A stretch of DNA of 64,000 nt from NCBI GenBank assembly GCA_964514235.1, contig CAZEPV010000010.1, positions 1-64,000 on the forward strand, written 5' to 3'. Source of the DNA: JAAYRQ01 sp035647235. Its GTDB lineage: Bacteria; Bacillota; Syntrophomonadia; Syntrophomonadales; Syntrophomonadaceae. The position numbers were made by a program, and so were the translations under genes. This document shows, in pieces, positions 1 to 8,065 of this stretch (position 1 is its first letter; every line of letters begins with the position of its first letter). The notes beneath the pieces were generated by a model. The model was not told the origin of the DNA. It did not search any database and saw only the letters and a list, made by a program, of their open reading frames with translations.

Positions 1-99
1 TTTAGCACAAATTGTAAAACAATGTTACATTTATAAAAGTTTTTGTGGAAGAGTAATAAAGTGGTGAATCTAGGATTTGATTAAAACAGAAAAGATAAA

Positions 100-129
100 A
101 ACCTAGGAAATAATAAATTTTCCTAGGTT
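100..129 (-). terminator. Rho-independent terminator after gntR
   Basis: An 11-bp perfect inverted repeat (AACCTAGGAAA and its complement) flanks an 8-base loop. Read on the minus strand it is followed by TTTTATCTTT. It lies 10 bases past the stop of the GntR gene and ends the leftward operon. Confidence 0.8.
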
Positions 130-138
130 GAATAATTC

Positions 139-849
139 TTATTCGAAGCTAATGTTTTTGCTTATTTTCTTAAAAAAGTATAAATGGTTGTGCATAGCCT
201 CTTCAGCACCTCTAACATCCTGATTTACTATAGCCTGATAAATGTCAAAAAGGCTTTGATTTAATAGTTGGCGTTTTTTTTCGGAAGCTGGGCTAGACAT
301 AGCATAAAGTTCCTGAATCATCGCTGTAATATCAATAGTAAGAATGATGAGTGGGTTATGTGTAGCTTGGGCTACACGCCTATGGAATTCTATATCCTGA
401 CTGTGGTATTCATAATCGTTTAAACCTTCATGATTAACAGGAATGGATGCAGCTATAGCCTGCAAGTCTTCTGGTGTTCTCCTCAGAGCTGCTAAACCGC
501 AACTTTTTATTTCAATCATAGAGCGAACTTCAAATAAATCTTGACTAGTTATTTGGTTACTATTTAATAAAAATGTCATATGTCTACCTAGTATCTTGGC
601 TACACTATAGGTATCATTACTAGATACAAACCAGCCCCCTTGGCACCCCTGTCTTGAAGACAATATATGTTGACTTTCCAAGGCGACTAATGCGTTCCTT
701 ATAGTTGGACGGCTCACTCCATATAATTTAGCTAAGTCTGTTTCAGTTGGTAGTTTTTGTCCTAGTTTTACCTCTCCACGTAAAATTGAATTAAGTATAT
801 CCTCTACTATCTGATCGCTCACACTTAGTATTTCAGAAGTTTTATCCAC
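139..849 (-). CDS. GntR-family (FadR/FCD) transcriptional regulator
   Basis: A 236-residue DNA-binding regulator. Residues about 10-75 form the winged helix-turn-helix, with the family signature LPTETDLAKLYGVSRPTIR. Residues about 95-225 are an all-helical FCD ligand domain. The GTG start is preceded by AAGGTG. The gene begins 20 bases after hyuB and is the last gene before a strong terminator, so it very probably controls the hydantoinase-type genes and itself in response to their substrate or product. The effector cannot be told from the sequence. FadR-type regulators usually repress catabolic operons; repression here is inference. Confidence 0.9.
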   Translation of the reverse strand: MDKTSEILSVSDQIVEDILNSILRGEVKLGQKLPTETDLAKLYGVSRPTIRNALVALESQHILSSRQGCQGGWFVSSNDTYSVAKILGRHMTFLLNSNQITSQDLFEVRSMIEIKSCGLAALRRTPEDLQAIAASIPVNHEGLNDYEYHSQDIEFHRRVAQATHNPLIILTIDITAMIQELYAMSSPASEKKRQLLNQSLFDIYQAIVNQDVRGAEEAMHNHLYFFKKISKNISFE

Positions 850-869
850 TTAATCACCTTCTTTTTACC

Positions 870-2537
870 CTAAAGATATAACTCCTTTGCTGCTCTTTTA
901 CTGACATATCTAGCTTTTACATCATACTGCACTAAATTATTTGCTCGTTCGGTAGGTAAGCCATATCCCCCACCGCCACCCGAGAATTGGTGAATAATAG
1001 TACCTTTGGGTAGGGCGGGAATTATAGTTTTGTTTGTAGGTTTTATTTCCCTTTTATTGGGCATGCTTATTTTAAGCTTATTAACACTTCCTTTGTGCCC
1101 ACCAGCTAAACCAAATGCTGTGGTTTCTTCACACATTCCATCACCATAAACATTAACACTAATATCATCTTCGGTTAATTCCAAAATAGTGTCAACTCCT
1201 AAGCCACCTCGAAATTGTCCAGCCCCTCCAGAATCAGGTGTAAATTCAAAACGGTGAAATATCACAGGGGCTTCGATTTCAAAAACCTCTGGATCTTGGG
1301 CCGTAATCCCACCACCTCCTCCAATTAAACCAAGGTGCGACCAACCATCATGGCTGCAAGTCGCACCAGCCCCTCCCTTGCAAGCATTTATAAGCATATC
1401 CGCAAATTTCCTCTTCCTTTGCTTATCATAACCTGTCAACATTATGCATAACATAGGATTCCAACCTGCCGTAACATTCTGGGGAATTGCCTGATATAAT
1501 GCCTTAATTACTGCAGAACCTATTTGGTCGGTTAAATGATTGCCAAATCCGGTAGCTGAGGGAAACTTTGGATTAAGTATAGTCCCCTCTGGAACCTTAA
1601 AGCCAATTAACCTCATCATACCCTGATTTTTGGGAAATACATCTCTTAAAGACATGAGCAAGACGAACAATGAACCAGATATTGTAACTGATAATGGTGC
1701 ATTTATATAAGATGATGCTTGGGGTGATGTACCAGTATAATCAAAGGTTAATTGGTCCTTTTCTTTAATAATTTTGAGTTTAATTATGTATTTATTTTTC
1801 GGGTTTATCCCATCTCCTACTATTTCATGATCGGCCTGGTATATTCCATCGGGAATACTATAAAGTTCTTTGCGCATGGATGCCTCAGATGCTTCAAATA
1901 AATATTCCAAATTGTCGAAAAAGCCTTTATCACCGAATTGATTTAAAACATGTATTATTTCCTGGCTGGCAATATGACATGAACCAATCATGGATTTAAT
2001 ATCTTCCTCAACTATCATTAGTCTTATATTGGCAAAAATTAAATCCCAGACATCTTCTAGCAATTTACCCTGATGGACAATCTTAGTTGGGGTTATTCTT
2101 AAAGCTTCCTGCCAGATTTCGGTAGCATGGGGATTATACCCCCCTAGTACAGACCCACCAACATCGGCCTGGTGGGCATTAATGGCCACAAAGCAGATTA
2201 GTTCATCCCTCCAAAAAACGGGTTGGGCAATCTTCACATCTGAAGTTTGGTTGCCACCAGTATATGGATCATTGTGTATGATTACATCACCTGGAAATAA
2301 TTTATCACCAAAGTAACTAGCAATTGCCTTTATAGAGTTGGGAACCGTATAAGCCATTAAGGGTATAAATTCGCTTTGTTCCCATATCTCACCATTAGGA
2401 CCATAGATACCTGTACAAAAATCCCTAGCCTCTGTTAAGTTTAGTGAACGACAACTTTTTATAGTAGAAACTGCCATTTGTTTAGTTATGGATTTTAATT
2501 TTTTTTGTATCAATGATGCAGTTATAGGATCTATCAT
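870..2537 (-). CDS. hyuB: Hydantoinase/oxoprolinase B subunit (HyuB family)
   Basis: A 555-residue cytoplasmic protein of the HyuB family, the partner of HyuA in ATP-dependent opening of cyclic amides (hydantoins, 5-oxoproline) or in related carboxylases. Visible family features are the N-terminal ARDFCTGIYG stretch, HNDPYTGG (about residues 89-96), the glycine-rich CKGGAGATCSHDGW region (about 390) and GGAGQFRGGLG (about 437). Length is normal for the family. It starts with ATG behind CTAGGTG and lies 21 bases after hyuA, so the two are co-transcribed. The exact substrate (N-methylhydantoin, oxoproline, acetone or an aryl ketone) cannot be assigned from sequence alone. Confidence 0.88.
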   Translation of the reverse strand: MIDPITASLIQKKLKSITKQMAVSTIKSCRSLNLTEARDFCTGIYGPNGEIWEQSEFIPLMAYTVPNSIKAIASYFGDKLFPGDVIIHNDPYTGGNQTSDVKIAQPVFWRDELICFVAINAHQADVGGSVLGGYNPHATEIWQEALRITPTKIVHQGKLLEDVWDLIFANIRLMIVEEDIKSMIGSCHIASQEIIHVLNQFGDKGFFDNLEYLFEASEASMRKELYSIPDGIYQADHEIVGDGINPKNKYIIKLKIIKEKDQLTFDYTGTSPQASSYINAPLSVTISGSLFVLLMSLRDVFPKNQGMMRLIGFKVPEGTILNPKFPSATGFGNHLTDQIGSAVIKALYQAIPQNVTAGWNPMLCIMLTGYDKQRKRKFADMLINACKGGAGATCSHDGWSHLGLIGGGGGITAQDPEVFEIEAPVIFHRFEFTPDSGGAGQFRGGLGVDTILELTEDDISVNVYGDGMCEETTAFGLAGGHKGSVNKLKISMPNKREIKPTNKTIIPALPKGTIIHQFSGGGGGYGLPTERANNLVQYDVKARYVSKRAAKELYL

Positions 2538-2558
2538 AATTATTCACCTAGCATTCAT

Positions 2559-4604
2559 TTAAAATTTTTTCATAATAAAATTGTTAGCTTGGTAAAGAAG
2601 ACTGAAATTTGCTGGCACTACTATAGTTGAATGGCCTTGTTCAATTAGTGCAGGACCTAATAATTTATATCCTTCTTGTATCTTATCCCCATCATAGACA
2701 GCTACCTCTATAAAATCAGAAATTTCCTCAAAGTAGGCAAGGCGACTAGTTTTCAAAAATGCATTGCTAATTGTAGGTGCTGTATCTTTAATAGCGGTAA
2801 TCCATTTATCCCCTTTTACTGTAATCGCCAACCCCACAAGTTCTATTTCCGTATCTAAATCCTTTAAGTTATAACCATAAGTAAGCAGATGTTGTTGATG
2901 GAATATATTTTGCAAATATGTCTTATTCAAGACCTGATCGGTATCTAAATCTATGGGCAAATCATAATGCTGCCCTAAGTATCGCATGTAGACTTGCGTT
3001 CTTTCAATACTTAGATTTTTGATATTAATGGCTTCCTGTCCAGCATTCTCCCATAGTTTATTATAAATTTCCTCGACTTCTGTAATAGCCACATTGCTTA
3101 GTTTCTTATGATAGTACTGAAATAAATTACGGCGATAACCAGAACTCAACATACCCTGGGCACACATTACTGAAGATTCCTTAGGAATAATTATATTTTT
3201 GATGCCTAGTTGGTTGGCCAAGTAAGCTGCATGTATTGGCCCTGCCCCACCCCCGACCACTAAAGTCATAGAACGAGGATCAAAGCCCTGTTCAAATGTT
3301 ATTTCCTTAATACCTGCAGCCATATCAGTATTAATTAATTTATAAATGCCAATTGCAGCGGAAATAACTTCTAGATTTAGCGGCTTTGCAATATTTCCCT
3401 CAATGGCTTGCCATGCTTTTTTGTAATTTAGTTTTAATCGCCCTTCTAGGAAATACTCTGGATTAATATAACCCAGTATTAAATTGGCATCGGTAATAGT
3501 TGCTTTATCTCCACCCATATCGTAACAGGCTGGCCCGGGGTTTGCTCCTGCACTATCAGGGCCTACATGTAAAATCTTGCCATTATTTACCCATGCTATA
3601 CTTCCCCCACCCGAACCCAATGTGTGGATGTCAATGGTGGGTAAACATAATAGGTGTCCAGCAATATTGGCATTTTCACGCATAGCGGGATAACCATTCT
3701 GTACCATTGAGACATCGAAACTCGTACCGCCCATATCCATAATAATAAAATCACTTTGGCTATGATCTTTAACAATGTATTCTAAGGAAGCTGGTCCGGC
3801 TGCTGGCCCCGATAAAATACTCATAACTGGATTATGTAAGCTTTCCTCTACGCTGAAGGTGCCGCCATTAGCTTGCATTATTAATAATTGCCCCACAAAT
3901 CCGAGGTTTTTAAGTCGTTGCTGAAATTCTAATAAGTATCTTTCTAGAACAGGTGCAATATAAGCATCTAATACAGTAGTACTCAATCTTTTATACATAT
4001 GTGGTTTGGGGTAAACTAAACTACTTAAACTAACATGTATATTGGGTAAAAGCTTTTTCACCATTTCTAAGAGTTTATATTCATGAATAGGATTTATGTA
4101 ACTATGTGCTAGCACAATAGCGATGGATTCAATACCCATACTTCTCAACTTCGAAATCCTAGCTTCCGCAGAAGTCTCTTCCAATTGAGTAATTATATTA
4201 CCTTGGTAATCAAGACGCTCTTGGATTGGAATTCTTAACCACCTATCAACTAATGGTTTTGGGGAGGCAATATGATTATTATAAATATCCTCCCTTACTC
4301 CTTGTCGCATTTCCAACAAATCAATTAGTCCTTCAGTGGTAAGTAAAGCTGTTTTGGATCCTTTCCTAGTTAAGACCGCATTAGTAGTAACTGTTGTACC
4401 ATGAACTATGTATTTAATCTTTTTAATTAAATCGTTTATATCCAAATTAACTTGGCTAGATAATTCTTGTAAGCCGTCTATAATCCCATAATCCGACAAT
4501 TCTGGTTTTGCCAGGACTTTGTACCCTAGGTGGATACCATTGCCATCCGTTAAAAAGTAATCTATGAAAGTGCCACCTGCATCTATTCCCAAAACATATG
4601 CCAT
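2559..4604 (-). CDS. hyuA: Hydantoinase/oxoprolinase A subunit (HyuA family)
   Basis: The ATP-binding subunit of a hydantoinase/oxoprolinase-type enzyme, 681 residues, with an actin/ASKHA fold. Phosphate-binding loops are visible: GIDAGGTFIDY at the N terminus, MDMGGTSFDVS near residue 290 and GGGAGPIHAAYLA near 450. I chose the internal ATG at 4604 because GGGAGG lies directly upstream; an in-frame TTG at 4634 would place that ribosome site inside the gene. It precedes hyuB by 21 bases. It follows the Rad50-like C-terminal gene by 50 bases with no visible terminator, so it could share that transcript. Substrate is unknown. Confidence 0.9.
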   Translation of the reverse strand: MAYVLGIDAGGTFIDYFLTDGNGIHLGYKVLAKPELSDYGIIDGLQELSSQVNLDINDLIKKIKYIVHGTTVTTNAVLTRKGSKTALLTTEGLIDLLEMRQGVREDIYNNHIASPKPLVDRWLRIPIQERLDYQGNIITQLEETSAEARISKLRSMGIESIAIVLAHSYINPIHEYKLLEMVKKLLPNIHVSLSSLVYPKPHMYKRLSTTVLDAYIAPVLERYLLEFQQRLKNLGFVGQLLIMQANGGTFSVEESLHNPVMSILSGPAAGPASLEYIVKDHSQSDFIIMDMGGTSFDVSMVQNGYPAMRENANIAGHLLCLPTIDIHTLGSGGGSIAWVNNGKILHVGPDSAGANPGPACYDMGGDKATITDANLILGYINPEYFLEGRLKLNYKKAWQAIEGNIAKPLNLEVISAAIGIYKLINTDMAAGIKEITFEQGFDPRSMTLVVGGGAGPIHAAYLANQLGIKNIIIPKESSVMCAQGMLSSGYRRNLFQYYHKKLSNVAITEVEEIYNKLWENAGQEAINIKNLSIERTQVYMRYLGQHYDLPIDLDTDQVLNKTYLQNIFHQQHLLTYGYNLKDLDTEIELVGLAITVKGDKWITAIKDTAPTISNAFLKTSRLAYFEEISDFIEVAVYDGDKIQEGYKLLGPALIEQGHSTIVVPANFSLLYQANNFIMKKF

Positions 4605-4654
4605 ATTTTTGCCTCCCACAGTTTGCTTTTTCAATTATATATTTTAGTAAAATA

Positions 4655-5314
4655 TTAAAATTGCGTAAATTCCCTGGTTTCTACATGGGTTACACCCTTA
4701 TCTATTTCTACGGTAAAAGATTTATTACCTGTATCGGATAAATAATTGTTGTGAGTTACCATAATAACCTGTCTATCAAAAGATTCTACTACCAAACTCA
4801 AAAATTCAGCCACATTTTGCGCGTAATCTTGGGAAACATGTTTTGCAGGTTCATCTAGAACTAAGGGTCCTTTTAATTTGGGGGTCGAGGTTTCCAATAA
4901 AGCCACCCGCAAAGCCAGAGAAATAATGTCAACTATGCCCCCACCCCTTGATTCTTGGGGCTCTGTTTTTACCAGATGTTCACCACCGTAAGTTGAAGAT
5001 ACATATAAATCAGCTTCAGTTTTATTCCCTTTCTCCAACATTTCTATATTAAATTTCAAGTCGCCTGGAAATACTATAGTTAAAGCATTACTAACCAATT
5101 TCTCCATAGTTGTTTTTGATTGGTCTCGGGCAAATTCTGCTGCGGATTTAAAGACTTCATTAACTTGGCGATATAAATATATCTTTCTTTCCATTTCTTC
5201 ATTCTGCCTAATCTTTTGTTCTAAATTTTTTTCTATTATTTCTAATTGCCCTTTTCTTTGCCAGGTTTCCTCATTAAATTTCATATAGGCTTCTTCCAGT
5301 AATCTAAGATCCAT
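4655..5314 (-). CDS. Rad50/SbcC-like ATPase, C-terminal ABC half as a separate protein
   Basis: A 219-residue protein that is the C-terminal lobe of an SMC/Rad50-type ATPase. Residues about 1-75 are a coiled-coil arm. Near residue 122 is the ABC signature region ESRGGGIVDIISLALR, then Walker B in PLVLDEPAKHV and an H-loop histidine in MVTHNNYL. There is no Walker A, which is supplied by the gene at 5591-7066. The start ATG lies 2 bases after the preceding stop, with AAAGGTG as ribosome site, so it is translationally coupled. It should pair with the N-terminal lobe to form one composite ATPase that works with the Mre11-like nuclease. The split seems natural rather than a frameshift, because each piece has its own start signal. 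Confidence 0.8.
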   Translation of the reverse strand: MDLRLLEEAYMKFNEETWQRKGQLEIIEKNLEQKIRQNEEMERKIYLYRQVNEVFKSAAEFARDQSKTTMEKLVSNALTIVFPGDLKFNIEMLEKGNKTEADLYVSSTYGGEHLVKTEPQESRGGGIVDIISLALRVALLETSTPKLKGPLVLDEPAKHVSQDYAQNVAEFLSLVVESFDRQVIMVTHNNYLSDTGNKSFTVEIDKGVTHVETREFTQF

Positions 5315-5316
5315 GT

Positions 5317-5580
5317 TTATTGCACACCTTTTAAAAATTCTTCTGGAATTAGCTGCTCTAGTTCCCCCATTAATTTATCTATTTCCTTCCTGATTTCAAT
5401 TATTTTTATTTCTAATTCCTCTGGATTAACTCCTAACTCCTCTGCTTTTTGGTTAAGTTTGGCTAATTCGTTTTCTAAAAATTCTTTATTGACTAGGGCC
5501 CGATTACGCTCATTTTTTGCTTTTGTTAATGCTTCATCTAAATGTTTAATTTTCTCCTCATAAGTGATTTTGCTTTTCAT
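5317..5580 (-). CDS. Small coiled-coil protein, middle piece of split Rad50
   Basis: An 87-residue, charged, almost wholly helical protein with heptad-like spacing throughout (for example LENELAKLNQKAEEL). It has no enzyme motif. It lies between the genes for the two ATPase lobes of a Rad50-like protein, 10 bases after one and 2 bases before the other. By position it corresponds to part of the returning coiled-coil arm. The start is the ATG at 5580, behind a perfect AGGGAGG; an earlier in-frame start would overlap the upstream gene and lacks such a site. No function can be assigned beyond a structural one. Confidence 0.65.
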   Translation of the reverse strand: MKSKITYEEKIKHLDEALTKAKNERNRALVNKEFLENELAKLNQKAEELGVNPEELEIKIIEIRKEIDKLMGELEQLIPEEFLKGVQ

Positions 5581-5590
5581 TTGTACCTCC

Positions 5591-7066
5591 CTAATATATG
5601 GCAGTATTATCTGCAATTTTGTCTATGACCGCAGTTGTTATTTTAGAACTACAAGTTGGACAAGTTCCCGCTTTACTTAAAAGATCAATAAATTCAGCTT
5701 GTAGTTTTTTATAGTTTTCATCAATTTCTTTAATGTTTTTTAATATTACTTTTAATTTATTAACTATATCCCGCCTTTCTTCATTTAATACTAATAATTC
5801 ACGTAAGTTAATAGAGAGTGTGTTTTGTTTTTTTATAATCTCTTGGGCTTTTTCAATTCCAGACAATCGGTTAAGTTGTTTACCCACATCTAACAATTGT
5901 TTTTGTTTTGTTTTTATATCATTATTTAATTGCAGACCTATTTTTCTAATTTCTTGTAACTTAAAGCCTTCTTCTCTTAAACCATACAAGTGGACAATTA
6001 TTTTATCCCCTTTGGTAATTTCTGAAGTAGCCTGTAATAATTGTTTTCCTTCATTAAATCTTTTAATAACCTGTTTTCTAGCATCATTAATTTCTTTTAA
6101 GTCTTGGCCTACACTATATAAATTAATGGTTTTTCGATAAACATTTTGTGCATCATCTAATTTGTTTAATTTTTGTACGATTTCGGAATTCTCAGCTAAT
6201 GCCTTGCTTAAGTCTAGGAAGTTATGTTGGAATGCAAGTAGTTCATAAAAATAGTTAGCCTTAGCCAGACTTTTATTATATATATACTGCATTATCTCTA
6301 AATTTTCTAGACTACTAAGTTTTGCTTGATTGTCATTAATCCTCTTGCTTAAATTTTCCCTATCTGTTTTAAGGCTTCCTAATTTATCATATTTTTCTTT
6401 CAATACTTGGATTTTCTCTAACTTACCCTTGATTAAAGCTAATTGTTTTTCTTGAATGGGAATATCAGCATAATCTTTTTTTTCTTTTTTCAAATTGTCT
6501 ATTTCCGCTTCTATATTGCTTTTATCAATACCTAAATTTCGTATATCTTTTAATAAATCTCTTTGAGCTGCATCTATTATATGTAAATTTGCAATTCTTC
6601 CGATAATTTTGGCCCTATTGGCAGGGGAATTCTCTAGTAAAAAGGGGCTTTCGAGTTGCCTAGCAATATTAAGCTCTAATTTCAAATCGTTATCAACCCA
6701 TAAGGGATATACGCCTAGTTCAGCTTGTACTTCCAAAGGTAGATCACTACCAAACTTTTCAAGGATTAATTCCCTACCATCAGGATAAGTAATAATATAG
6801 CGGTTTTGTCTTTTCCCCTCATCTCTGAATCTAGTTACTTTAGTGCCTTCATCCAAGACAGCAGTTACTTCGCAGCTACTTTCTCCAACTCGAATAAACC
6901 CAGTTCCCCTAGGCTCATTATAAAATAACCACCTTAAAGCTCTGATAATAGAGCTTTTACCTTGATCTGATTCCCCGACAAATATATTTAATCCTTTATC
7001 TAAATCAATAATAGTGTTTTTATGTGATTGGAAATTAACAATATGTAAAGACTTAATATATTTCAA
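5591..7066 (-). CDS. Rad50/SbcC-like ATPase, N-terminal half ending at the zinc hook
   Basis: A 491-residue protein holding the N-terminal ABC lobe of a Rad50/SbcC-type DNA-repair ATPase. Walker A is GESDQGKSS at residues 31-39 (lysine 37). A long coiled coil runs from about residue 170 to 465, followed by CPTC at 469-472, the zinc-hook motif that joins two Rad50 arms. The chain stops 19 residues after the hook. In ordinary Rad50 the hook is mid-protein and a second coil leads back to the C-terminal lobe; here those parts are separate genes just downstream. The TTG start is preceded by GGGGAG and abuts the stop of the Mre11-like gene, indicating coupling. Confidence 0.8.
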   Translation of the reverse strand: MKYIKSLHIVNFQSHKNTIIDLDKGLNIFVGESDQGKSSIIRALRWLFYNEPRGTGFIRVGESSCEVTAVLDEGTKVTRFRDEGKRQNRYIITYPDGRELILEKFGSDLPLEVQAELGVYPLWVDNDLKLELNIARQLESPFLLENSPANRAKIIGRIANLHIIDAAQRDLLKDIRNLGIDKSNIEAEIDNLKKEKKDYADIPIQEKQLALIKGKLEKIQVLKEKYDKLGSLKTDRENLSKRINDNQAKLSSLENLEIMQYIYNKSLAKANYFYELLAFQHNFLDLSKALAENSEIVQKLNKLDDAQNVYRKTINLYSVGQDLKEINDARKQVIKRFNEGKQLLQATSEITKGDKIIVHLYGLREEGFKLQEIRKIGLQLNNDIKTKQKQLLDVGKQLNRLSGIEKAQEIIKKQNTLSINLRELLVLNEERRDIVNKLKVILKNIKEIDENYKKLQAEFIDLLSKAGTCPTCSSKITTAVIDKIADNTAIY

Positions 7067-8053
7067 TTAAATATTCTCCCCTTTTAGGCTCATAGTTTCC
7101 TCAATAATAGCAATCCGCTTCAAGGCTTCAATTCGTAATTCCTGGGAGCCTTCGAGTTTATTTATAACTTCGTTAATAATCGCCTTCACATTCATTTTTT
7201 CCATATCCGAAGCCTGCTTGATTTCTTGGGTAAACCTTTCTAATTTTAGGTCCAAGGAAGCTTTGGCCTCGATTTTACTTCTATCTAATACTTCATCACC
7301 GATAGGAGCAGAATTAAGTTCTATAATCTCACATTCAATATCATTACTATCTAAATTAATGAGAGTTATCCCTACCTTTCGTTCAATTTCCCGCTTATGG
7401 TTAGTTAATCTCACTAAAGCACCAGGATTGATAAAATGTTTCCCATCTAGTTCCAAGTGCCCAAACCCTAAGTGGTTATGTCCACTTAGGGTTATATCTG
7501 CTTCTGTTGCCAAAATATCAGCAACTAAAGTATGATGGCCGGGAAATTCTTTTTGATTAGCTAACATACCATGTACCATATGGATGGCTACATCTGCATT
7601 CTCTTTGCTTATATGGTAATCTAACTCTCTAGGTCTAATATCAATGTCATAGTGGTATGGCTGGCCAGTAAGTTGTAAAGTTACATTATTTTTTTCCAAA
7701 TAAACTTTATCCCCTGGCATCAACAGTTTAATAAAGCCCAGCCTAGCTATAAATCCTAACAAAGTTCGGGGCAAAGTTTGTAAATTAGCCCCAAACAAAT
7801 CATGGTTACCACTTATAGCATAAATGGGGACTTTAAATTTTTTAAATATATCTAAAAATTCACCAGTTACCGCTAGTGATGGACTAGCAACGTCAAAAAA
7901 GTCTCCGCCATGTAATATGTAATCCACATCATGTTTCTCAGCTATATCAACAACTTCATTAAGCTTGTTTTTAAGTGTTTCACTAAGATTGTCCAACCTA
8001 TTTTCAGGCGTGTTCCCTCTCATATGGGTATCAGTTAAAAATAATAATTTCAA
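7067..8053 (-). CDS. sbcD: Mre11/SbcD-like metallophosphoesterase (DNA exonuclease)
   Basis: A 328-residue calcineurin-fold nuclease of the Mre11/SbcD family. The metal-binding motifs are all present: D8-x-H10, GGDFFD (aspartate 51), GNHD (asparagine 83, histidine 84), HMVHG and SGHNH. The C-terminal 100 residues are helical and would correspond to the Rad50-binding and capping region. It starts with TTG behind AGGGTG and directly abuts the Rad50-like N-terminal gene, so the pair very likely forms an Mre11-Rad50 type complex that trims DNA ends. The gene upstream encodes HerA, as in archaeal herA-mre11-rad50-nurA operons. The symbol is given by family, not by proven orthology. Confidence 0.88.
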   Translation of the reverse strand: MKLLFLTDTHMRGNTPENRLDNLSETLKNKLNEVVDIAEKHDVDYILHGGDFFDVASPSLAVTGEFLDIFKKFKVPIYAISGNHDLFGANLQTLPRTLLGFIARLGFIKLLMPGDKVYLEKNNVTLQLTGQPYHYDIDIRPRELDYHISKENADVAIHMVHGMLANQKEFPGHHTLVADILATEADITLSGHNHLGFGHLELDGKHFINPGALVRLTNHKREIERKVGITLINLDSNDIECEIIELNSAPIGDEVLDRSKIEAKASLDLKLERFTQEIKQASDMEKMNVKAIINEVINKLEGSQELRIEALKRIAIIEETMSLKGENI

Positions 8054-8065
8054 TTCATATCACCC

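Noticed and set aside
5580..5616. Frameshift or sequencing error as the cause of the split Rad50
   Set aside because: Each of the three pieces has its own start codon and ribosome site, and clean stop codons separate them by 2-10 bases. This looks like real separate genes.
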